64,000 nucleotides of DNA from Nitrospinota bacterium (lineage in GTDB: Bacteria; Nitrospinota_A; UBA7883; JACRLM01). The DNA lies in the NCBI GenBank assembly GCA_016208975.1, contig JACQXA010000002.1:1-64000 (forward strand), in the 5' to 3' direction. A program made the translations under genes and the position numbers. Below the pieces are notes generated by a model, which searched no databases, was not told the DNA's origin, and saw only the letters and a program-made list of their open reading frames with translations. Shown in pieces: positions 16,332 through 24,882 of this stretch. The stretch's first letter is position 1; each line of letters starts with the position of its first letter.

Positions 16332-17669
16332 ATGGGCTTTCTAAAAAAGGCGTTGGGCGACCTTATGGTGGCCGCCGTGTGCGTGGCGCTGTGCCTGGCC
16401 GTGGCCGAGGCGGCCTTGCGGCATACCGAAAAACGCCATCTTGTGTTAAACGCCGGGCTCAAGATGAAGGACTATTTCCATGCGGATGTCGAAACCGGTT
16501 ACGACATAACCCCGAACCTTCCCCCGTTCACCATCGAGACGTGGGACTTGAAATACGAGGTATGGTCTAACGGGCTGGGTTGTTTCGACCTGCCTTTCAA
16601 TGGCGGGGAGGATTACATCCTGCTCCTGGGAGACAGCCAGGCCCAATGGTATTCCCCGCTGGAGGACAAGCTGGGCTCGGTGGCCGGAAAAGCGCTGGGG
16701 ATGCGGGTGCTTCAATGCGCCGTGGACGGTTTCGGCGCGAAGGGAGAGCTGGAAAAGGCCCGGAGGGTCCTGGCCCAACTGCCAAACCCGCCGAAAATGA
16801 TTATCCTCGCCTCCGCCCCCAATGACGTGAGGGACGATTATCTGTATCCCCTCATGACCGTGGTGGACGGGTACCGGGTGCGCCTGGTCCAGTTGACCGA
16901 TGAAGTGACGGGCGAGTACGAAGTTAAAAACGACCGTGAGGAGCTGGAGCGCGAAACGGAGAACTTCATTAAGCTGTGCTCCAACCGGCCCGCGTTATCC
17001 GGCGTGGATTACGCCATCAGGCGGGCGGGTTGTTTCATGCAACGCAACTCCGTGGTTTACAACATCGCCAAAGAGCCCGCCAAAAAGATCATTAAAAAAG
17101 TGGCCGGCGTTTTCATGGACTCCGGGGACAAACGGACCTTGCCCGACAACCATCCGGCTAAAAATGAGCCGCGCAGGCTTCCCTGCCCGGTGTGGTACGC
17201 CTCGCCCACGCAATATCCGTGGCTGACGAAGGCGTGGGAAGGGGAGGCGCGGCTGTTCGAGGAGTTCAAAAAACTGGCCAATGATACCGGAGCCATCCCA
17301 TTCTCGCTAATGATCGCCGAGAACGAGCAGGTTTACTCTTATTTCCCCAAGGGGCCCGGTTGCGATGTGGAATTGCCCAACAGGAAAGTCCAGAAATTCT
17401 GCCAGGCATTGGGTATCCCGCATTTTGACTTGATGGATGGCTTCCGTAAATACGCCGACCAGACGCCGAAAGAGAAGATGGATCCCGTGAACGACCTCTA
17501 TTGGCGTTACGACGGCCACATGAACAAAAAAGGGAACCATCTGGCGGGGCTCCTTCTGGCCCAGCGTATATTGGAATCCGGCCTGCTTCCCATCCAGGAC
17601 GCCGAAAAGAAACTGGCCGGTATAAAAGAACAGTTGAAATCATTTGAACCGGCGAAAAAATCCGGTTAA
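16332..17669 (+). CDS. Membrane-anchored AlgJ/AlgX-like SGNH protein
   Basis: 445 residues with an N-terminal hydrophobic anchor (about 8-27) and a large presumed periplasmic domain. SGNH elements are 'LLLGDSQAQWY', the glycine of 'CAVDGFGAKGELEKARR', 'LASAPNDVRDD' and 'RYDGHMNKKGNHL'. The last has the DxH spacing seen in alginate O-acetylation proteins AlgJ/AlgX. A periplasmic O-acetyl transferase or esterase role is plausible. It follows the DUF5989-like gene by 3 bases. Confidence 0.75.
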   Translation: MGFLKKALGDLMVAAVCVALCLAVAEAALRHTEKRHLVLNAGLKMKDYFHADVETGYDITPNLPPFTIETWDLKYEVWSNGLGCFDLPFNGGEDYILLLGDSQAQWYSPLEDKLGSVAGKALGMRVLQCAVDGFGAKGELEKARRVLAQLPNPPKMIILASAPNDVRDDYLYPLMTVVDGYRVRLVQLTDEVTGEYEVKNDREELERETENFIKLCSNRPALSGVDYAIRRAGCFMQRNSVVYNIAKEPAKKIIKKVAGVFMDSGDKRTLPDNHPAKNEPRRLPCPVWYASPTQYPWLTKAWEGEARLFEEFKKLANDTGAIPFSLMIAENEQVYSYFPKGPGCDVELPNRKVQKFCQALGIPHFDLMDGFRKYADQTPKEKMDPVNDLYWRYDGHMNKKGNHLAGLLLAQRILESGLLPIQDAEKKLAGIKEQLKSFEPAKKSG

Positions 17670-17722
17670 GTGCGCTTTGCCCAACCCAGCCATTCCCGGC
17701 CATTTATAAAATCATCATCTAA

Positions 17723-19741
17723 GTGACTCTTCAATTGATCTTCGCCATCCCTTGCTGGGTGGCGTTTGGCGTATTCGGATGGTGGTTCGTGGCCAACGTG
17801 AAAAACGGCCGCGGGCCCATGGCGGAATTCGCCGACCTGGCCGTGCGGGGGTTAACCTTTGTCACGTTGCTTGCCGTGTTCCGCCAGCTATTGTGCATGA
17901 TGGGCGGCGCATGGTGGCTTTCAGGCGCGGTGGCGCTTGGCGCGGCCATCGGCGCGGTGGGATGGAACAAGCCCATAGCCAGCGCAGGCGATGTCGGCGG
18001 CCGGGCGAAATGGGAAGGCTTCCTGCTGGCCGGGATGGTGGTCATAGTGAACCTGCCGGTGTTCTGGCATCTTTATTTTAACGGCCTGTCGCCCACGCCC
18101 GACATCTTCTTATACGTGGACCAGCCGTGGCACCTCTCCCACGCCGAAGCGTTGATGAACGATTGCGTTCCTAAAGACCTTTCCTTCGCCGGGAAGGACA
18201 CCCACTACCATTTCGGTTATTCGCTTGTAAGCTCGCTAATGGCCAAGGCGTTCTTCATACCTGTGGGGATATCCCACTACGTTGTAACAAGCGTATTGGC
18301 GCGGTTGTTTATTCTGGGCGGGTTTTTACTGGTATTACTCCGCCCGGGCGGGAAGAAGATCGCCGAGAACAGCGGCGCCCTTGTATTGGCCTTCGCGGCG
18401 TTCTTCCTGTTTTTCAACCTGGATATGGGTTTGGCGGTCTATTGGCTGTTGTTCTCCCGGGACCCATCCCGCCTTCCCGGTTACGAGTCCTATTTCCAGC
18501 CCCAGCTATTCATGACCAACGGCATGGTGGGGCCGGAGCTGTATGTGTTCAGCCTGATGATACCTTTTATCGGCCTGCTGATGTTCCGCCGGTATTTCCT
18601 TGCGGCGCCTTTACTGGGATATGTAAGCTTCGTGCGGCCGCAAGGATTCATTTCGTTCGCGCTGGCGTATGTTTTATACGCGGGCTGGGCGCTGGCGGCG
18701 CGTAAGGATATAAAACCGCTACTCGCCGGTTTTGTGGCGCTGGCCGTGATGGCGCTGTTGCAGATGTATGGCATGTTGGGCCTGGAAGGGTTCGGCATGA
18801 GGCTTGGGCGCGGTTACGGAGCGGATTACTTTTCGCTGGTGTCGGTTATGGTGGATTGGGCCTGGTCCTTGCCCGGCTGGCCTATGGAAGGGGTGTACAA
18901 GTGGGTCGCGGTGTTCATATCGAACATGATCCGCATGGGCTCCCTGTTCGTTTTCGCCGGGCCTGCGGTTTATATGGCGTGGCTTCTTTATTCAAAAGGC
19001 GCAGGCGAAATCAAAAAACTGCTGGGGCCCCACGCTTACGCCATCGGAAGCTTCGCTTTGCTGTATCTTCTTCCTTTCATCATCGTGTTCAAGGCCGGGG
19101 AACAACTCAACAAGGCCTATATGGAGCTTTTGGGCGTCTCTTATGACTCCACATACACAAAATCCGGGTTCGCCGCGCATTCGCTGAAAGTGGGCGCGGC
19201 GTTCCTTACCTTCTCCGGCGCGGCGCTCATATATGAGACATACGGAAACTTCCAGCCATGGCTCAAACGCCTTACGGCGCTGTGCGTGTCGGCAAGCGTA
19301 ATCGTGTTCGCGTTGGGATATGTGCGGCCTCCTTCTTATTACAGCGAGTCGGTGGACACCCGCCAGGTGAAAGAGGCGCTCAAAAACGCCCCGCTGGACG
19401 CGGTGATTTTCACGAACCAAAGCTCCTACCCGGTGGAGGAGAACCGGCGCCAGTATCGCAACGTGCTTTACCCGGCTTTGTTCGGACACCAGTTTTTCGC
19501 GTCCAACTTCGTGTACAACAACCTCCACAGCCAAAGCGACCACGACAGGTTGCAAGAGGTGAAATGGTTCTGGGCGCGCCCGTTCGACGGCGAGAACGCG
19601 GCCTATTTGCAGAAAAACCATATCACCCACCTTTTCATAAACGAAAGTTTCCCAAACAACATTCCGGGCGACATTGCGCGATTCGGGCTCACCGAGATAT
19701 CGCGCAACGGGCCGTACAGGCTGTTGAAAGCGGGTTCATAA
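17723..19741 (+). CDS. Large polytopic membrane protein, GT-C-like
   Basis: A 672-residue protein of roughly a dozen hydrophobic segments, starting at GTG. The first long loop contains acidic residues in 'LSPTPDIFLYVDQPWHLSHAEAL' and 'DTHYHFGYSLVSSLM', in the place where GT-C enzymes keep catalytic acidic residues. The last 150 residues form a soluble tail ('DAVIFTNQSSYPVEE...'). It ends 1 base before a methyltransferase gene. It probably uses a polyprenyl-linked sugar on the periplasmic side; a polymerase or flippase role cannot be excluded. I do not recognise a named family. Confidence 0.6.
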   Translation: MTLQLIFAIPCWVAFGVFGWWFVANVKNGRGPMAEFADLAVRGLTFVTLLAVFRQLLCMMGGAWWLSGAVALGAAIGAVGWNKPIASAGDVGGRAKWEGFLLAGMVVIVNLPVFWHLYFNGLSPTPDIFLYVDQPWHLSHAEALMNDCVPKDLSFAGKDTHYHFGYSLVSSLMAKAFFIPVGISHYVVTSVLARLFILGGFLLVLLRPGGKKIAENSGALVLAFAAFFLFFNLDMGLAVYWLLFSRDPSRLPGYESYFQPQLFMTNGMVGPELYVFSLMIPFIGLLMFRRYFLAAPLLGYVSFVRPQGFISFALAYVLYAGWALAARKDIKPLLAGFVALAVMALLQMYGMLGLEGFGMRLGRGYGADYFSLVSVMVDWAWSLPGWPMEGVYKWVAVFISNMIRMGSLFVFAGPAVYMAWLLYSKGAGEIKKLLGPHAYAIGSFALLYLLPFIIVFKAGEQLNKAYMELLGVSYDSTYTKSGFAAHSLKVGAAFLTFSGAALIYETYGNFQPWLKRLTALCVSASVIVFALGYVRPPSYYSESVDTRQVKEALKNAPLDAVIFTNQSSYPVEENRRQYRNVLYPALFGHQFFASNFVYNNLHSQSDHDRLQEVKWFWARPFDGENAAYLQKNHITHLFINESFPNNIPGDIARFGLTEISRNGPYRLLKAGS

Positions 19742-19742
19742 G

Positions 19743-20510
19743 ATGGATCTGGTAGAGGCCGGTTCAGCGCCCGGCGCATGCCGCCACCCCTGGGAGACGG
19801 CCCGGCTGGCCGCCATTCGCGGCATTCTGCGCGACGCCCTTGGCGCAACTCCGCTGAAAGCGCTGGATGTGGGGTGTGGCGACGGGTTTGTAAGCGCCAG
19901 CCTTTTTGCGGGCGGTCAGGCTACATCTCTAACCTGCATAGACGTTTATTTCACCCCGGAGCAGATGGACGAGGCCAACCGCAATTCCCGTGGCGCGGCG
20001 TTCGTGAACGATTACGCCGCCATCGAAGGGCAAAAGTTCGACCTTGTCCTTATGCTTGACGTGGTGGAGCATGAGAAGGATGATACGGCCCTGCTGAAAA
20101 AGGTCGCCGGTAGCCATATGGACGATAATGGGAAAATACTGCTTACCGCCCCGGCTTTTCACGGGTTGATGTCATCCCACGACGAAATGTTGCGTCATCA
20201 CCGAAGATACAGCCTGACGGAGCTGGAAGCGCTGGCGGGCCGGGCGGGGTTGAAAGTGGCCCGTTCCGGCTACCTTTTCGGCCTTCTGTTGTTGCCCAGG
20301 CTGGTTTCCGTGGTGTTCCAGAAGCTTTTCAACCGGCCACCTGCTAAAATCACCGGCGTTGGAGGCTGGGAGCATGGTTACGCCGTCACCAAATCGTTAG
20401 AATACCTGATGAGAATGGACAACGCGATACTCCTTGCCATAAACAAAATGTCCGGGATAAAACTTCCGGGCCTTTCAGCGTGGGCGCTATGCGTGAAAGA
20501 ACGGCCATAA
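19743..20510 (+). CDS. Class I SAM-dependent methyltransferase
   Basis: 255 residues. The SAM site is 'ALDVGCGDGFVSASLF' (about 40), followed by 'LVLMLDVVEHEKDD' and 'ILLTAPAFHGLMSSHDEMLRHHRRY', typical of Methyltransf_11/23-like enzymes in glycan loci. A C-terminal hydrophobic stretch could sit on the membrane. It is followed, with a 22-base overlap, by a polyprenyl-phosphate sugar transferase. The substrate is unknown, perhaps a lipid-linked sugar. Confidence 0.8.
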   Translation: MDLVEAGSAPGACRHPWETARLAAIRGILRDALGATPLKALDVGCGDGFVSASLFAGGQATSLTCIDVYFTPEQMDEANRNSRGAAFVNDYAAIEGQKFDLVLMLDVVEHEKDDTALLKKVAGSHMDDNGKILLTAPAFHGLMSSHDEMLRHHRRYSLTELEALAGRAGLKVARSGYLFGLLLLPRLVSVVFQKLFNRPPAKITGVGGWEHGYAVTKSLEYLMRMDNAILLAINKMSGIKLPGLSAWALCVKERP

Positions 20511-21247
20511 TAGTCCCCTGTTACAACGAAGCGGCGCGGCTGAATCCCGCCGGGTTCATCAGCGCGCTGGACGAAAACGGATATCTTAAGTTTTATTTCG
20601 TAAATGACGGTAGCCGCGACGCCACCCTGGCGGAGCTGGAGAATATCCGCTCCCAACGGCCCGATAGCGTGGTAGTCATAAATCTTGAGCGTAACGGCGG
20701 CAAGGCCGAGGCCGTGCGGCGCGGTTTGCTGGAAGCAATGCGGGGCGATTGCAAGATTGTGGGCTATTGGGACGCGGACCTGGCCACCCCCCTGGCGGAC
20801 ATTGACCGGTTCGTGGCCACCATGGTCAAGACCGGCGCGGAGCTTGTGATAGGCTCCCGGGTGGGTTTGATGGGGCGGCGCATAGAGCGCAAAATGACCC
20901 GCCATTACCTTGGCCGGGTTTTCGCCACCGTGGCTAGCATCGCCATAAACACCAAGGTTTACGACACCCAGTGCGGCGCAAAAATATTCCGCGTCAACGA
21001 CAGGCTAAAAAACGCGCTGGCCGGGCCTTTCGCCAGCAGATGGATATTCGATGTGGAGCTTCTGGCCCGTCTGCAAATCGCCCTTAAAAAAGATGGCGGC
21101 AAACGGCTGGAGGATATCGCCTACGAATATCCGCTGGAACAATGGGCGGACGTGGCCGGGTCAAAGATCCGCACGGGGCATTTTTTCGCGGGGGGGCTGG
21201 ACATGCTCAAAATAGCTTTGAAATACTCGCCGGAAATATATGGATAA
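20489..21247 (+). CDS. GT2, dolichyl/polyprenyl-phosphate glucosyltransferase-like
   Basis: 252 residues from ATG 20489; a GTG at 20480 would add three residues. It has 'AIIVPCYNEAARLN', 'YFVNDGSRD', the metal-binding 'YWDADLATPL', and 'YDTQCGAKIFR' plus 'RWIFDVELLAR', the pattern of ALG5-like enzymes. Such enzymes make polyprenyl-phosphate-hexose, the donor used by GT-C enzymes. Several GT-C-like proteins lie in the window, including 17723 two genes upstream, so it may charge their donor lipid. It ends 13 bases before a convergent gene. Confidence 0.85.
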   Translation: MRERTAIIVPCYNEAARLNPAGFISALDENGYLKFYFVNDGSRDATLAELENIRSQRPDSVVVINLERNGGKAEAVRRGLLEAMRGDCKIVGYWDADLATPLADIDRFVATMVKTGAELVIGSRVGLMGRRIERKMTRHYLGRVFATVASIAINTKVYDTQCGAKIFRVNDRLKNALAGPFASRWIFDVELLARLQIALKKDGGKRLEDIAYEYPLEQWADVAGSKIRTGHFFAGGLDMLKIALKYSPEIYG

Positions 21248-21260
21248 CGGCGCGCGGGCC

Positions 21261-22619
21261 TTACCTGTCTTTAAATATGTCGCGCAGTTTGGGGTATATG
21301 GGCTGGCCTTTTGTGAGCAGGTTTATCATGCCCTTCAGGAAAAGCGCGTTGTATTTGGGGTCAATATGGTCCCTGTTGGGGCCGTGGGTGTAGGTCCGGT
21401 AACCTTCGGGGGTGTAATACTCCCGGATGGCGGTTTCCACCAGCGTGGTTGAGGCTGTGGCATACGTTTCGTCGCCGGAAAGCTCGGCGTATCTTCTCAG
21501 CGATATGGAAAAATCCACCTGGCTGTCCATATGGGCGGGGGAGCCGTCTTCCTTGTACGGGATAAGCCCGTTGGCCAGCCTGCGTTCCATCTGCCGGTCC
21601 AGTACGCTTTTCACCACCGGCATGAACCGGGCGAAATCCTTGTGGGCCGCCACGGAGTCGCATATCAGGTCCGCCAGAATGAACGCCGGAGTCACGGTGG
21701 GGTCTTTTATCAAGCCGGATTTGGGATGCCATTCCATATACACGTCGCCGTCTTTAACGAAGTTGGCCGTGGCGGAGGTTATCCAGCTGTCCAGGGCGGC
21801 AAGCCATTCACCGGCCCCGGTGGCCTGGTAAAACTCCAGCAGGGCGAAAGCGGCTGTGGAATTGCTTTTCATCAGGAAGCTGTACCAGCAGGAGGCGGTC
21901 TCGAACCGGTATCGCTCGATGGCGTACACCGCCAGCGCTTTTGCGCCACGCCCCTTTTCGAACACCGGCTCGGTCTGGTAAATGGTTACCGGCCTGTTTT
22001 TATGGAAAACAAGTTTTTGAAGCCCCTTTTTCAGGGTGGACTCGTGCATAAGGTAGGGGAACAGCCCGTGGGCCTTGAAATAATCATCGCCAACCCATCC
22101 GCGCAAAACCGCCTGGGCCTGCTCGAACGCCTTGGGGAAGTCGCCCCTCATTTCGCAGAGGACTTCGAGGATTCCGGCGGACCAGGGTTCGTAATATCGC
22201 ACGGCCTTTTTGTTGGGAATAAGATAAGCGGCGGAGAGGAACCCCCCATCCATCATTTTGTTGATGACGAAATCCAGCGACTCGTGGAGGAGCCTGTAAC
22301 AAACCTTGTCGCCGGTGGCCCTGTACACCGCGTAAAGGCCGCCAAGCCATTCGTCCATCTCCCGGGCGCGCATCACGCCGCCGGTGGGGAGCAGGGTGAA
22401 CATGGAGTCGCCGTTCTTTGCGATGATGTGGACCTGGCCCAGCAGGAAATCCAGCTCGCCGAAATGTGCGAAGAAGGGGACCACGTCGTCGAAATTGTCG
22501 AATATGGTGCGTTTCCCCGGCGGATAGGCCCGGGCCATCAGCCCGTCGGGCCGCAGGAACCTCCGCTTGATGATGGCGATAAGCTCGCGGGCGCGGGAGT
22601 TGATCTCCTCGTTGGTCAT
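21261..22619 (-). CDS. Alpha/alpha-toroid protein of unknown activity
   Basis: 452 residues without signal peptide or membrane segments. Repeated helical hairpins ('MDEWLGGLYAVYRATGD', 'FETASCWYSFLMKSNSTAAFALLEFYQATGAGEWLAALDSW', 'DFSISLRRYAELSGDETYATASTTL') suggest an (alpha/alpha)6 barrel, as in glycan epimerases, hydrolases and lyases. I recognise no exact family. It is on the minus strand, 3 bases downstream of the nitroreductase gene, and apparently cytoplasmic. Its role in the locus (sugar isomerisation, trimming or cyclisation) is open. Confidence 0.7.
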   Translation of the reverse strand: MTNEEINSRARELIAIIKRRFLRPDGLMARAYPPGKRTIFDNFDDVVPFFAHFGELDFLLGQVHIIAKNGDSMFTLLPTGGVMRAREMDEWLGGLYAVYRATGDKVCYRLLHESLDFVINKMMDGGFLSAAYLIPNKKAVRYYEPWSAGILEVLCEMRGDFPKAFEQAQAVLRGWVGDDYFKAHGLFPYLMHESTLKKGLQKLVFHKNRPVTIYQTEPVFEKGRGAKALAVYAIERYRFETASCWYSFLMKSNSTAAFALLEFYQATGAGEWLAALDSWITSATANFVKDGDVYMEWHPKSGLIKDPTVTPAFILADLICDSVAAHKDFARFMPVVKSVLDRQMERRLANGLIPYKEDGSPAHMDSQVDFSISLRRYAELSGDETYATASTTLVETAIREYYTPEGYRTYTHGPNRDHIDPKYNALFLKGMINLLTKGQPIYPKLRDIFKDR

Positions 22620-22622
22620 GGG

Positions 22623-23543
22623 CTACTTTCCTTCCGGGAAACGGTTGATGGAGAACCTGGCGTGAGGCTCGTCCCGGGGGATGGAGCATACGAACTGGTT
22701 AGACCGGCCCACGGCCAGCGCCGCCACGATGAGATGAGTATCAGGGATGCCAAGTCTCCGGCGGACCTCCGCCTCGTCCCCCACGTTGTTGAAACTGGTG
22801 AAAGAGCCCCAGCAGGCGCCCAGCCCCATGGTCTCGCACACAAGATAGATGTTCTGGATGGCGGCCCCCGCCTCGGCGTAGGGGGTGACCCTGTCGTCCG
22901 GATAGCGGTAATCCCGCCCGTCGGATACTGCCACGATAATGGCCGGCGCGTCGTTGAAGAATTGGTAACCGCCGCCGATGGCGCCCGTGATGAACTTTTT
23001 TAGCTCCGGCTCCTCCACGAAAATGAGGGACAACGGCTGGCGGTTGCACGAAGAGGGAGTAAGTTGCGACGCCTCGGTTATCTTCGCCCGTTGTTCGTCG
23101 GTCAAAGGCTCGTTCAGCCAGAACCGGCGGGTGCGCCGGGCGCGCATGAGCCTTAATAGATGCCCGGGATCCACCGCCGGTTGATGGACATGGACGTTTT
23201 CTTGCATCATGGGACATGCGCAGGCGCCGCTCATCCCCTCGTACTCGCCCATAACCTTTTTTGTCCAATGGAGCAGGCGTTTGGGAATGTCCGGGGTGGT
23301 TTGGAGCAGTTCCACAAGCTCGGCGTGGACAGATTCGGCGAAATTCCCGACATAGGCCCCGGGTTTGAAAAGGCACCGCTCCAGGTGGTGGGTGCGTTTC
23401 CTTATGAGAAGCAGTCTGTTGTCCTCATGGACCGGCAGGGTGATTTTGGCCCGGAAATAATAGGCCATTTCCCGGCTGTAAGACAGGATGGCGCGCCGGG
23501 CCGCCTGGGCGAAGATGCGATATTTTTGAAAACCGGGAAACAT
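22623..23543 (-). CDS. Nitroreductase-family protein with N-terminal extension
   Basis: 306 residues. The C-terminal 180 residues are a nitroreductase/FMN-dependent oxidoreductase domain: 'RRTRRFWLNEPLTDEQRAKI', 'ASQLTPSSCNRQPLSLIFV', 'GAAIQNIYLVCETMGLGACW' and 'VAALAVGRS'. The first 120 or so residues are extra, with 'THHLERCLFKP' resembling the 'HRLEKGL' segment of nitroreductase-like proteins in polysaccharide loci, and a 'GACACPMM' cysteine pair. Substrate unknown. It heads a two-gene minus-strand unit inside a plus-strand locus, divergent from the neuB operon. Confidence 0.8.
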   Translation of the reverse strand: MFPGFQKYRIFAQAARRAILSYSREMAYYFRAKITLPVHEDNRLLLIRKRTHHLERCLFKPGAYVGNFAESVHAELVELLQTTPDIPKRLLHWTKKVMGEYEGMSGACACPMMQENVHVHQPAVDPGHLLRLMRARRTRRFWLNEPLTDEQRAKITEASQLTPSSCNRQPLSLIFVEEPELKKFITGAIGGGYQFFNDAPAIIVAVSDGRDYRYPDDRVTPYAEAGAAIQNIYLVCETMGLGACWGSFTSFNNVGDEAEVRRRLGIPDTHLIVAALAVGRSNQFVCSIPRDEPHARFSINRFPEGK

Positions 23544-23576
23544 GGCGGTACTTTAGGCGCGAACCTTAATATATGT

Positions 23577-23743
23577 GGAAAAAAGGTAGTGTCCCAGTTT
23601 GAAAGTACAGGGGAGATTCTTCACTTACGCCCAGAACGGCAATATAAAAGCCGTTGATAACATTGTCATCCTGAGCGAAGCGCAAGCGAAGTGAAGGATC
23701 TGTCTGTTATTTGGGATTCAAACTGAAACGCCACCGGAAAAAA
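23577..23743 (+). mobile_element. MITE-like element, copy A, with 8-bp target duplication
   Basis: The element proper is 23585-23735 (151 bp). The left end GGTAGTGTCCCAGTTTGAA and the reverse complement of the right end agree at 15 of 19 positions. It is flanked by a perfect duplication GGAAAAAA (23577-23584 and 23736-23743). Inside, CTTCACTTACGC and GTCATCCTGAGCGAAGCG with GAAGTGAAG form nested inverted repeats. There is no reading frame. It differs from copy B at about ten positions and lies in the same orientation. It sits between the divergent nitroreductase and neuB-like genes. Confidence 0.85.
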
Positions 23744-23747
23744 CGCA

Positions 23748-23768
23748 TGGCGGCCCCATATGCCGCCA
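23748..23768. promoter_or_regulatory. Inverted repeat upstream of the ulosonic-acid operon promoter
   Basis: TGGCGGC (23748-23754) and GCCGCCA (23762-23768) form a perfect 7-bp inverted repeat. It ends 5 bases before the TATAAT at 23774. The position over the -35 region fits an operator or an alternative hairpin. No trans-acting factor is identified. Confidence 0.35.
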
Positions 23769-23773
23769 GGTGG

Positions 23774-23797
23774 TATAATACCCCATTTTTTATGGGG
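23774..23797 (+). promoter_or_regulatory. Candidate -10 box and 5'-leader hairpin of the ulosonic-acid operon
   Basis: A perfect TATAAT lies at 23774-23779. A good -35 is not visible 17 bases upstream, where the inverted repeat lies. Directly downstream, CCCCAT (23781-23786) and ATGGGG (23792-23797) form a hairpin with a five-T loop, which would be at or near the start of the transcript. The coding start is about 50 bases further. This is the best promoter-like signal for the long operon 23830-40750. Confidence 0.45.
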
Positions 23798-23829
23798 CCA
23801 GTTGAACAGTTTTAACTGAAGGAATGTAC

Positions 23830-24879
23830 ATGGCAAGGGAGCTAAAAATAGGGGACAGGCACATCCATGACGATAGCGACTGCTACGTCATAGCGGAAAT
23901 AGGGCACAACCACCAGGGCAACTTCGAGACCGCCAAGGAGATGATCCGGGTGGCCAGGGAATGCGGGGCCGACGCGGTGAAGTTCCAGAAACGGGACAAC
24001 CGGAGCCTCTTCACGAAAGCCTATTACGACAAGCCGTACGACAACGAGCTGTCCTACGGCCCCACCTACGGCCTTCACCGCGAGGCGCTGGAGCTTTCAA
24101 AGGACCAGTTCAAGGAGCTTATCAATTTCGCCGGGGAGCTGGAGATAGATTTCCTCTCCACCGCTTTCGATTTCGCCAGCGCCGACCTTTTGAACGAGCT
24201 GGGCGTACAGGGTTTCAAAATCGCCTCCGGCGACGCCAAAACCACGCCGTTGATGAAATACCTGGCGGCTTTCGGCAAACCGTTGATACTCTCCACCGGC
24301 GGATGCTCCATGGAGGACGTGCACCGGATTTACGACACCATCATGCCCATAAACAAGAACCTGAGCATCCTTCAATGCACCGCGTCCTACCCGTGCGATT
24401 ACGCCCATCTGGACCTCAACGTGATAAAAACCTACCGCGAACGGTTCGAGGATGTGGTGATAGGCCTTTCGGACCATTCCAACGGCATCGCCATGGGGCC
24501 CGTGGCGTACCTGCTGGGCGCAAGGGTGATAGAGAAGCATTTCACGCTAAACCGCGCCATGAGGGGGACGGACCACGCCTTCTCGCTGGAGCCTGTGGGT
24601 TTGCGCAAGCTGGTGCGGGATTTGAAACGGGTGCGCGTTGCCCTGGGTAGCTCCCAGAAAAGGGTGCATGAATGCGAAAAGTCCCCCATGGTGAAAATGG
24701 GCAAGAAACTGGTGGCGGCCAAAGAACTGCCCAAGGGGCATACGCTCACAAGGGAAGACATCGCCATGAAAAGCCCCGGCGACGGCCTCCAGCCTTACGA
24801 GATGGAACATGTCATCGGCAAAAAGCTCAAACACGAGCTTAAAACCGACGACGACATCATGTTCGCGGTGCTGGAATAA
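23830..24879 (+). CDS. neuB: NeuB-family ulosonic acid synthase
   Basis: A 349-residue protein with a TIM-barrel synthase domain and a C-terminal SAF (antifreeze-like) domain. Synthase blocks are 'VIAEIGHNHQGNFETAKEMI', 'GADAVKFQKRDN', 'KIASGDAKTTPLMKYLA', 'LILSTGG', 'ILQCTASYPC', 'IGLSDHSNGI' and 'VIEKHFTLNRAMRGTDHAFS'; the SAF domain starts near 'KLVAAKELPKGHTLTREDI'. The family condenses phosphoenolpyruvate with a 6-carbon aldose or its 6-phosphate. AAGGA at 23819-23823 has correct spacing to ATG 23830 and none to ATG 23824, which decides the start. The phosphatase next door suggests a phosphorylated product. The sugar itself is uncertain. Confidence 0.9.
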   Translation: MARELKIGDRHIHDDSDCYVIAEIGHNHQGNFETAKEMIRVARECGADAVKFQKRDNRSLFTKAYYDKPYDNELSYGPTYGLHREALELSKDQFKELINFAGELEIDFLSTAFDFASADLLNELGVQGFKIASGDAKTTPLMKYLAAFGKPLILSTGGCSMEDVHRIYDTIMPINKNLSILQCTASYPCDYAHLDLNVIKTYRERFEDVVIGLSDHSNGIAMGPVAYLLGARVIEKHFTLNRAMRGTDHAFSLEPVGLRKLVRDLKRVRVALGSSQKRVHECEKSPMVKMGKKLVAAKELPKGHTLTREDIAMKSPGDGLQPYEMEHVIGKKLKHELKTDDDIMFAVLE

Positions 24880-24882
24880 ACT

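Noticed and set aside
21531-23003. 490-residue plus-strand reading frame opposite the toroid and nitroreductase genes.
   Set aside because: It spans two well-supported minus-strand genes, its translation is Gly/Val/His-rich without domain signals, and it is a typical antisense frame of GC-rich coding DNA.
23585-23735. Copy A considered as a simple intrinsic terminator or REP-type repeat.
   Set aside because: Terminal inverted repeats and a perfect 8-bp flanking duplication show it inserted as a transposable unit.
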